A DNA stretch of 10,438 nt from Paraglomus occultum (taxonomy: Eukaryota; Glomeromycota; Glomeromycetes; Paraglomerales; Paraglomeraceae): the NCBI GenBank assembly GCA_910592205.1, contig CAJVPJ010001332.1, forward strand, positions 1 through 10,438, in the 5' to 3' direction. Within the stretch, counting starts at the first letter, position 1. The number at the start of each line of letters is the position of its first letter. Position numbers and translations under genes: made by a program. A model generated the notes under the pieces. It did not search any database. It saw nothing but the letters and a program-made list of their open reading frames with translations, and was not told the origin of the DNA. This document shows positions 1 to 7,380 of this stretch, piece after piece.

Positions 1-730
1 AGGCACTTGTTTAATGGCCCATTGAATGACTGACATCCAAATGTCATCTTCAGCCATGCATAGCTCATCATTCTTGACAAGAGCAATCAAAGTTTCCTTT
101 GGTAAAGTTGCAAGATCGTTAGATTTAAGGATAATATCCGGGTGGGAAATCATAATCCGATCACAGTAAGCCAGAAGTTTGTTAAAAGAGACTGTAGACG
201 ACGCAGCGTGCTTGTGAATTGCGAGAATATTCTGTTGAATCCATTCGCTTTCTTCATCAATCAAATACGTTTCAAGTGCAGCGGAGAGATCAACTAGTTC
301 AAACGTGCTAGTTCCGTCCAGAAGACTAATCCAACCGACATTCTTGCATGAATCATAGGACATTCGCCCAGTGTATATATATCTGTGATCAATCGTCGAG
401 TATGCATTAATTAATACCGACATTTGCAATACGAATTTACACATACATGCATGCCTTGACTGTTACATGAACTTACCTGAGCAATATTTCGAAAACGTCA
501 GGAGACACATTTTCAAAGGTTATGGCAGCTTTTTGAGTCGCTTCGGATGCTTCTGTTAAGTTACTTTCAAGAAATTTGCTTCTTGTACATAATACCACCG
601 CATGAGCGAGAAAAATTTTGCTGTTTGGCTCCTTTCCAACATGTATTGAAATGTCTGTATATCTGCCGCTTTCATACAGTTTCTCGTAATCAGCTGAAAG
701 ACTCGAGGACAAATCAATAAAGTAATTCAT
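1..730 (-). CDS. BTB-BACK protein, copy A (partial at left edge; TLDc part expected outside the window)
   Basis: Two exons are visible, 730-477 and 382-1, giving 212 residues with no stop before the window edge. Exon 1 starts at ATG 730-728 and carries the first BTB half (YTDISIHVGKEPNSK, then VLCTRSKF). Exon 2 opens with YIYTGRMSYD, the end of the BTB fold. It continues into a BACK domain with WIQQNIL, a PKETLIALVKNDEL helix and EDDIWMSVIQWAIKQ, where the sequence runs off the edge. The paralogues suggest that the missing part is the end of BACK and a TLDc domain. BTB-BACK proteins often dimerise and bring targets to CUL3 ubiquitin ligases; that role here is an inference from the family. No frame lesion is visible, so this is the best candidate for a working copy. 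The start is supported by the matching MN-F/I-DLSS start of the other two copies. Confidence 0.88.
383..476 (-). other. Spliceosomal intron of copy A (94 bases, phase 2)
   Basis: The donor is CAG|GTAAGT after base 477 and the acceptor is CACAG before base 382, read on the minus strand. Splicing completes an Arg codon (AG + A) and joins the BTB halves as FEILLR-YIYTG. The unspliced frame stops at the donor (AGG TAA). Copies B and C have an intron at exactly the same codon and phase. Confidence 0.85.
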
Positions 731-811
731 TGCTTACAGAGTTTTCAAAGGTATTCAGAACGACGTCGTTAAAGGGATGTCTTTGTTATATCAATCTTTG
801 TGTGACTGTAA

Positions 812-821
812 TGTGTAACAT
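812..821 (-). promoter_or_regulatory. Conserved upstream word ATGTTACACA, copy A
   Basis: Read on the gene strand, ATGTTACACA ends 81 bases before the ATG of copy A. The identical 10-mer ends 81 bases before the ATG of copy B (5925-5934). The factor that might bind it is unknown; shared ancestry of the promoters without function is also possible. Confidence 0.35.
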
Positions 822-891
822 ATATGTTAAATGCGTATCCATAATCTCCATGCACAATAAAAAAGCATCAGAGTTGTATATATGAGTAGAC

Positions 892-1050
892 ATGTTCACC
901 CGATTTCTCCAGCAACTAATTTGTCTTTTAAAACCTCTTAAGGGACTTTTACTCCTACTCTTTGTTTTTCGGTTGGTTTCGGCGGTGTTGAAGCTAAAGT
1001 GGTGGGCATCGGCCTTAGTATCGGTAAAAGAGGAATATCAATCGATTTAG
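892..1050 (+). other. Small open frame, 52 residues, hydrophobic (uncertain)
   Basis: ATG 892 to TAG 1048-1050 encodes 52 residues. A Leu-rich stretch (GLLLLLFVFRLV) follows a few basic residues, as in a signal anchor or single membrane span, and a polar tail ends in KEEYQSI. A TATATA run lies just upstream at about 878-883. I recognise no family. It is divergent from copy A, with about 160 bases between their starts. A chance open frame in low-complexity DNA is at least as likely as a gene. Confidence 0.15.
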
Positions 1051-3362
1051 AACAAGCTTGTGTTGTGCAGTAGTTGTTATAAGAAAATTCCCGAGGGAAA
1101 AGAGGTTGCCAAAACAAGTGGCTACTGAAAAATAAATAGTTGGGGGAGGTGAGGGCATGTGCTTGAATGCTTCATTAGTGGTTGATAAGAGCCGTGTCGC
1201 TTGTTCACGAGTTGTAGCAAACTCGTAATATGAAGCGACAGCAAATTGTTTTTGTATCTATTGTTATTAGGTAAATGTTGTACCGACAAAAATAATATGG
1301 TATTAGTATGGCAACAGACAAAGAACATTGCTTTAGTTTACAAGAAAAAAAAAACTTTGATTTAATTTGTTTGTTGTACTTTTTAATGACGCTGTATGTG
1401 CGCAATGGGGAAAAATCTGGGTATGCGTGTAGGAAGCATTCAGGTATCGATAGCCTGGTGCGACGATTGTCCCGGAATAGTTAGAATGATATTTGTAAAA
1501 ATAGAAACGTTTATTACAACATATCTTATAACTGAAGCATTTGTTTATATGTTGAAAACGGACCATATTATTTGTCGATATTTATTATATCGACAGTCAT
1601 ACAGTGCATTTTTACGGACACGAAACTACCGACCGACGACGGATAATTCAAAATAAGGTTTGTAGTGGATACTTATCGGTAAAATAATTGCTAATATTTT
1701 TCCTTGCAGTCAATTAATGTTACTGTTACATCTATCAATCAATCTTCTTAATCCTATTGCATTTTTTATGCCAAGACTTCATCGGGGTATTAATAAGCAG
1801 CTATTAAAAAAAATACTTACTTATTAGACTAAAATTTAATGAGTAAAAAATATTACAGTTAAAATTTTTAGTATTCTTAATCCACGCAGCGTACCGGCTC
1901 TATTATTATGCTTTGGCAAACCTTGATATAATTCGTCACGATGTTGACAAAAAAAAAACGTTTACGAAAAAAATTAATAATAATGAGCAAGTCCAAGGTA
2001 ACCATCGTTGATAGGTCAGAAATACATAACAACAACAAACTTTATGTAGCTTGACCATTTTTTTTTCAATACCTCCTCAAATTGCATCAACTAATCAAAA
2101 AAGTCTTTGTCGGAAAAGAGGTCATTTGCGGTACAAATTTCTCATCGATAATCCGAAACCCCCATCCATCCTCCCCAGAACAAAACCGTATCAATGACAC
2201 TGTTAACCTAATTTCTTTTATTTGTAAAGTTTTGACAAATACCAATATATTGACTATATATATTTACAGTAAGCTTCAAAAAAGGCAATTCCAAATTTGA
2301 ATAATTAAAATATCCTCGTATAATAATTATAAGTATTATTAATTAATATAAGTGATATTCTTACAGAACTTTTATCTCAAACTAAGAAATCAACTACTTT
2401 TAGTTCCTTTGGCAATCCATCGGTCGAGCATTAAGAATTTGCTTTGTATAGTAGACATGTATTCTACTAATAACATTATACGAATATTAGTACAAACCCG
2501 TAAATTATATTACCTCATTGGTTGTCAATAACGAGCCACATTCTGGTCAAAACAAGGGGTAAAGCTCCGCATAAATTTTAATCTAACTGTTAAATCTGGA
2601 CTAACATGCATATCGGGCGTAATACTTAATACTAATTCAAGCTAATTTGCCACTCGTCTAAAGCAAAAATTTAATATTAGTGTCATTAGTAACTGAATAA
2701 TGTAACTAGGAGGAGTCAGGTCTTGGTTAAACGAGCTAAACCTTAAAGATAATGCATGCTAAGCGAGCATTGGGTACTGTAACATTTAGTTTTATCTGAT
2801 TAGGTAAATGTATTTTTGTCTTTAAGGTCTTAATGTAAAATATGTTTTCTCCGGAAATTTTTAATTTGATAAAAATTAAGCGTATTTTTCTATTGGTTTT
2901 AATATTCAACAACTTTTGTTTATATGCTTCGATTGGCCATACTATCCAATCAATCAATCGCATGTGTAGCTGTATTCCAAAAAATTCATTATTTCTATGT
3001 TGTTTGTTATACTTCGGATTTCAATCATATCTTTATCGGTTTTCTCTAGTCGTTTCTTTAGGTTTTGTTTCTGTTTACCGATATTCCAAATGTCATTTGT
3101 TATACACGTATTCGTACCATCTATTTAGCTCTGTTATCGGCTGATGGCTTTCCTGTAACGTTTTTGGTCTCTTCAATAATTAACATGAACTATCAAAGTA
3201 TCACTACAGGATCAGATCGATCTTTTTGTTTTCTTGTGTAAGCCTACAAGCAGTTAACAGAAGTAATTAATTACATCAATTTGATTGTTGTAACATCTTT
3301 CACAGATTGAATAGAGGATATTGTTGGCAAGCTACAGGTATATAAACTGCACGTCGCTTAAC
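1051..3362. other. Long A+T-rich region with no convincing gene
   Basis: The longest ATG-started frames are an 86-codon plus-strand frame at 1396-1656 and a 100-codon plus-strand frame at 2842-3144. The second is rich in Phe, Leu, Tyr and Ser, as expected from translating T-rich DNA. Neither shows a domain or motif I recognise, and neither has a homologous partner among the other parts of the window. No tRNA, rRNA, tandem array or terminal inverted repeat was evident by eye. Confidence 0.5.
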
Positions 3363-3583
3363 AATTTTCTGACTACTTGCATGCTGTCAGACTTTTTAAG
3401 TGTGCCAAGGAAACTGGGTCATGGCATACTGCGATCGAGATAATTATAATGGGTCGAATTGCCGTCCGATCGCAAGGACTCAAACTAACGCTAAATGCAG
3501 CCACTAAAAACGTATTTCTTTATAAAGGATTCACAACGAGTGAGGAAGCAAGGCTCGAGATACAAATAATTTGTCATAAGTAA
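3363..3583 (+). pseudogene. Possible remnant of a Tc1-like transposase linker region (weak)
   Basis: An open frame without a good start encodes about 73 residues ending at TAA 3581-3583. It contains RLFKCAKETGSW, followed 13 residues later by GRIAVRS. In Tc1-like transposases the second helix-turn-helix is commonly followed by an ETGS-type motif and then a GRP-type AT-hook-like motif, so order and spacing are suggestive. Nothing downstream (no DDE motifs) supports it, and the middle Pro of GRP is replaced by Ile. A similar element is clearly present at 9781-10378, which makes a second fragment plausible. A random open frame remains possible. Confidence 0.2.
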
Positions 3584-3608
3584 AGACGCGTATTTACTAT
3601 GACACTAA

Positions 3609-3877
3609 ATTAATATTAATGCTTCCACTTTTCTTATTCAACCCAGATAGTATCCATTTTACACTCCGAATTGACCTGCATCAAATCGAATCTTATATTT
3701 GCACAAGTTGTATACTATTGTTTTCAAATAAATATTCTTATCACATTCTAAACCCAGAAACAGTACACTTTAAACAATTCACAACGTTGGCACATAGACA
3801 CTATTTCAGCTCTCACTCGTATTTCTCTCTCACATCCCGGTTCTATTTCAACTCTCGTTTATTCGATTAATATTAAT
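3609..3877. repeat. Segment bounded by two copies of the palindrome ATTAATATTAAT
   Basis: ATTAATATTAAT occurs at 3609-3620 and 3866-3877. The bases between are poor in G on the plus strand (rich in C, T and A), unlike the flanks. They include an 83-codon plus-strand frame (3619-3870) in which two short stretches resemble each other, NPDSIHF at 3640-3660 and NPETVHF at 3751-3771. I see no terminal inverted repeats inside the palindromes. It may be a small element or simply a compositional patch. Confidence 0.3.
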
Positions 3878-4240
3878 ATTCAATGAATCATACTACATAT
3901 ATTTAGATTACCGCTCGTCTTAATAATTCATTAGTTCTGTCACATGATAGTCTTATCAAACTGTAACGATTTCTTATACTTCTTGTCTGAATCTATTTAT
4001 TATTGCAACTTGTTTCTACAGTTTCCATCTTCGTATGACTATAGTAAGTAACAATAGCATTGTTATTTTTATCAACTTGAAAGTGAACCGGGGCGCCAGT
4101 TGATTAGGGGGCACATTAACAGTAAAAAATCGTCGCAGTTCTACATTTTTTTTCTAACGGGCTGCTGTTACTTTTATAGTAATAAATAACATCAACGCTA
4201 AAGAAAAATCAATACCGTGAAAACAATTTGTTGTATTGTT
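3878..4240. other. Intergenic stretch, no feature seen
   Basis: A+T-rich sequence lies between the palindrome-bounded segment and the 3' end of copy B. No open frame, repeat or RNA signature was recognised. A short G+C-richer patch lies at about 4087-4113. Confidence 0.5.
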
Positions 4241-4246
4241 TTTATT
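4241..4246 (-). terminator. Candidate poly(A) signal AATAAA for copy B
   Basis: On the minus strand AATAAA lies about 83 bases beyond the ancestral stop codon of copy B (TGA at 4331-4329). AATAAA is only loosely required in fungi, and such words are frequent in A+T-rich DNA. Confidence 0.35.
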
Positions 4247-4297
4247 GGTTTGTTTCAATAAATACATGTAATACTTCTCTCAAATGCATAAAACTTG

Positions 4298-4315
4298 ATA
4301 ATAATAATAATAATA
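4298..4315. repeat. (ATA)6 microsatellite
   Basis: Six uninterrupted ATA units lie 13 bases beyond the ancestral stop codon of copy B, in its 3' flank. Confidence 0.9.
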
Positions 4316-4328
4316 CTAAATTTCAAAA

Positions 4329-5843
4329 TCAAATTTTTGAAACCAAAAATACCTCCCAACGAACAAATTCAAAATAACCATTTAAATGTAAATCCCCCCT
4401 TATTCGAAGAGGGTATGTTAAGTTGCCATAATGTGGTGAGTGATTCCCATTCCCAAAATATAAATCAGTTGCTTGTCCACAAGCAGGAAAATTAGCACTA
4501 TAATCTTGAATAGCATGTGAACTATCATTCACAAAACTAACTATATTTTTATCAGCGTTTCATCTAATGCGAAGATAAACTTTCTTTAGTATCAGCATAG
4601 CCTTCTGTGAAACCCCATGAAAATGGGTTATATCCACCAAGTATTTCTTCAGTACCCAACACTTTTCCAACAACAACAGTTGGTCCTTTGCCATTACACA
4701 AGTCCCTAAAATTTTTGACTGTATTACCATCTCTGGTGTTTCTATAAAGAAGGGTGAGCTTGTAAACATCTTGCTGCATTGAAATTGCCTGATCTCCTTG
4801 CACTCGCATCTTTGATTCTGCAATTTTGGATTTGATCCATTCTGCTTGCTTATTGTCAATGATAATTGAATCAATATATCCTTTCCTTGTTCTTGGTGGT
4901 AACCATAGAGCCTTTGGTTCATAATCTTTGGCATTTTGATAATACAATATATCTTCATGTAGATTTTCTGGTAATAAATCCTTGTATGGAATAACCTTTT
5001 CAGGGGAGATATAAGATACTGAAAAATCTTATGTGAGGTATACAATCTGCAATGACATCTTTGACTGCTTTCTTGTCATCAAATTGCCAATTGTCAGGAT
5101 CATTTGCAAGTTCTAGTTCAGGCACTTGTTTGATCGCCCATTCTATAACTGACATCCAAACATCATCTTCATCCATGTCCAGCTCTTGTCTCTTGAGAAG
5201 AGCAGTCAAAGTTGTTTTCGATACAGTTGCAGGATCATTCGATTTAAAAATAATATTTGGGTGGGAAACCATAATTTGATCGCAGCAGACCAGAAGTTTG
5301 TTTAAAGAGGTTGTGGATGCAGCATATTTGTGGACTGTGAGAACGTTATGTTGAATCCATTCGTATTCTTTATCAATCAAATGCATTTCGATTGCAGTGA
5401 GGAGATCAACTAGTTCAAACTTGCTAGCTCCGTCCAAAAGGTTAACCCATCCCGCATTTTTGCATGAGCCGTAGGACACTTGCCCCGTGTAAATGTACCT
5501 ACGACGATAAATCGTTGATGTCGTAATGCTTCTTATCATTAACATTCGATGCGTTGTGGATGTCAAAACTTACCTGAGTAATACTTCGAATACATCAGGT
5601 TTCACATCTCCAAATGTTATGTCTGCCTTTTGAGCCGCTTCAGGAGTCTCTTTATTCTCAATCAGTCTATTCTCAATGAATTTGCTTCTTGTACATAATA
5701 CTACCCTATGAGCGAAAAAAGTTTTGCTATTTGGCTCCCTTCCAACGTGGATAGTGGATTGAAATATCTGTATATTTGTCGCTTTCATATAGTTTCTCAT
5801 AGTCGGCTGAGAGACTCGAGGACAAATCAATAAAATTGTTCAT
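4329..5843 (-). pseudogene. BTB-BACK-TLDc gene, copy B, broken by four frame lesions
   Basis: All parts of the family are present in order: ATG 5843-5841, a BTB exon to 5574, an intron, then the end of BTB (YIYTGQVSYG), BACK (KTTLTALLKRQELDMDEDD) and TLDc (LLYRNTRDGNTV, KVLGTEEILGGYNP, DLYFGNGN, WEVFLVSKI), ending at TGA 4331-4329. The frame is broken four times relative to copies A and C. There is a 7-base insertion at 5747-5759, which brings a TAG at codon 39 (5729-5727), and a 7-base insertion near 5007-5018, which brings a TGA. One base is missing from a T run near 4577-4579 and one from an A run near 4558-4560. The conserved residues between lesions show that decay is recent. An internal ATG about 11 codons into the gene, in the shifted frame, could bypass only the first lesion. 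Confidence 0.88.
5499..5573 (-). other. Spliceosomal intron of copy B (75 bases, phase 2)
   Basis: The donor is CAG|GTAAGT after base 5574 and the acceptor is GTAG before base 5498 on the minus strand. Splicing gives Arg (AG + G) followed by YIYTG, the same codon and phase as in copies A and C. Both splice sites are intact although the gene is broken. Confidence 0.85.
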
Positions 5844-5869
5844 TGCTTGCAGAGTTTAAACCGTTCAGG

Positions 5870-5934
5870 TCGTGATAAGACTTTTACTGCTAACGTTTGC
5901 TTATTAATATTAATAGGTCAAACCTGTGTAACAT
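5870..5934 (-). promoter_or_regulatory. Conserved upstream elements of copy B
   Basis: Read on the gene strand, two words are shared with paralogues. AAGTCTTATCACGA (5870-5883) matches copy C at 13 of 14 bases, and in both genes exactly 26 bases separate it from the ancestral ATG. ATGTTACACAGG (5923-5934) contains the 10-mer found at the same distance (81 bases) before copy A. Its TTACACAGG part recurs before copy C. This suggests that duplication included the promoter and that these words changed more slowly than their surroundings. Confidence 0.45.
5903..5914. repeat. Palindrome ATTAATATTAAT, copy 3
   Basis: This is a perfect 12-base palindrome, identical to those at 3609-3620, 3866-3877 and 6630-6641. 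This copy lies inside the upstream region of copy B, between its two conserved promoter words. Confidence 0.6.
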
Positions 5935-7196
5935 TATCTGTAATACCAGATACGTCATCAAAAATTCTGTCCGCGCAATTTCGTAAACACAGATACTTTA
6001 ACTAGCGTTGCTGTTGATGTCAGTTGGCGGGGTGCCCTCTCAGTTCTGGACAAGTTGTCTCATTGCTACATACAGTTAACGATACAATTACGGAGTTTGC
6101 CGCGTTGAACTTTTGGAGCCCTTCTTATGCCAAATTGAAACTATGCAAAGCTTTTCCTTACAGGTGATTGTTTAAGGGGGGAATTCAGAATGGCTTAGTC
6201 TTTGCGACTGTATTATATAAAACTTTCAATCAGTATTACTTTGTAAATCAAGGGTAGCCATAAAATTTTAATCAGGTTTATACGAACATTTTTCGTATTA
6301 TTTTATATTAGAATTAATGACATGCAGCTTCTCGGAACTGGCTCAGTACTTTATCACAATCTTCGAATTAGATAGGCATGTGCTCGTTACTTTTTATTTT
6401 TGCAAGTCTTTAGTTGTTTATGGTTTTCAATTGAACGATTCAAACTTAGATAGTATGAAATCGATACTTTAAACATAGTACATAGTGGCAAAATATTTAT
6501 ATCGAAGTAAAGGTTGGGATTCATTATTTAGTTTCAGTTTTTGGACATCACAAACCGCAGCAGTGATAATAGCTAAACTTGGTGTACTTATACTGTATGT
6601 GCAGACTTTAATTGTTAATTTTACAGAACATTAATATTAATCGCGGTCGGCGTAATGTTTAGGGGTATAATTGGGAGAGCGGCCGACAGAAAACTTAACC
6701 TACCGTTGCGCTTACTACAACGACAGGTCAATTAAAACTGAACGCTTGAACCGATAAGTGACGGGACGGCCTCTTATTTACTTATGCGGGGTTTCCTATT
6801 CCCTATTCGTAACACTCTTCCAGCGTTCATATCCGAGTAAGGGAATCGAACAGACTAATGATAACAACGCAACGATAATTATCCTAGAGTCGAAGAGGAA
6901 ATTCGACAAAACTATCTAATTTATTATTTAATATCAACTGATTGTTCTAGTGATGAGATATGAATCTTATATACCTTCAACTCGTGGAAGAAATTGAGAA
7001 ACCCGATAGCTAGATTTCTAATTCTGCTGGCAGATTTCAGGAACCGTTCGGCTATTTTAGCCACACCGCATTAATGTTATCATAAAGTACTGAAGTATCG
7101 TTTGACTATGGGGGAAATATTTTATCATGTGATCTGCTTATCTGATTCATCAGACAGACAATGTATTGTAACACACAAACCCGCCCGACAAAAATT
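5935..7196. other. Divergent intergenic region between copies B and C, no gene recognised
   Basis: No protein family is recognisable on either strand. A frame without ATG stays open for roughly 55 codons up to about 6107. A 26-codon frame, ATG 6655 to TAA 6733-6735, is rich in Arg and hydrophobic residues with a single acidic one, like a mitochondrial presequence, but it leads into no visible exon. The stretch around 6640-6850 is G+C-richer than its flanks. Confidence 0.45.
6630..6641. repeat. Palindrome ATTAATATTAAT, copy 4
   Basis: This is the fourth identical occurrence in the window, at the edge of the G+C-richer patch that follows it. Confidence 0.6.
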
Positions 7197-7238
7197 TTAC
7201 ACAGGCAATCATAACAATAAAAGCAAGTCTTATTACGA
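7197..7238 (+). promoter_or_regulatory. Conserved upstream elements of copy C
   Basis: TTACACAGG (7197-7205) and AAGTCTTATTACGA (7225-7238) are shared with copy B. The second lies 26 bases before ATG 7265, the same distance as in copy B. This supports 7265 rather than 7262 or 7308 as the ancestral start codon. Confidence 0.45.
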
Positions 7239-7264
7239 ATCGCACACTTTAAAGACTTTGCATG

Positions 7265-7380
7265 ATGAATAACATCGTCGACTTGTCCTCAATTCTTGCA
7301 GCTGACTATGAGAAATTGTATAAAAGTGGCAAATATACAGATATTTCAATTCATATTGGAAAAGAGCCAAACATTTTTCG
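7265..7380 (+). pseudogene. Original first part of the copy C BTB exon, out of frame with the rest
   Basis: From ATG 7265 (ATG 7262 is adjacent) the frame reads NNIVDLSS, ADYEKLY, KYTDISIHIGKEPN, matching the N-terminus of copies A and B. Directly after KEPN, where A and B continue with SK and then F-AH, eight bases are missing at about 7371-7376. The frame then ends at TGA 7451-7453 after unrelated residues. The rest of the BTB exon (FFAHTLVLCTRSKFF onward) continues in the next frame, which is entered by ATG 7308. Confidence 0.8.

Noticed and set aside
1396-1656. An 86-codon ATG-started plus-strand frame.
   Set aside because: No recognisable family, no splice or promoter support, and frames of this length occur elsewhere in the window by chance.
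2842-3144. A 100-codon plus-strand frame with several hydrophobic stretches.
   Set aside because: It is rich in Phe, Leu, Tyr and Ser, as expected from T-rich DNA, and has no motif or conserved partner.
4550-5760. Extra short introns in copy B to explain the frame changes instead of lesions.
   Set aside because: The differences are only 7, 7, 1 and 1 bases, with conserved protein on both sides, far too small for introns. Copy C reads straight through the three exon-2 positions.
6830-6860. TTCGATTCC on the minus strand, resembling a tRNA T-loop.
   Set aside because: The flanking bases do not form a T stem, and no acceptor, D or anticodon arms fit.
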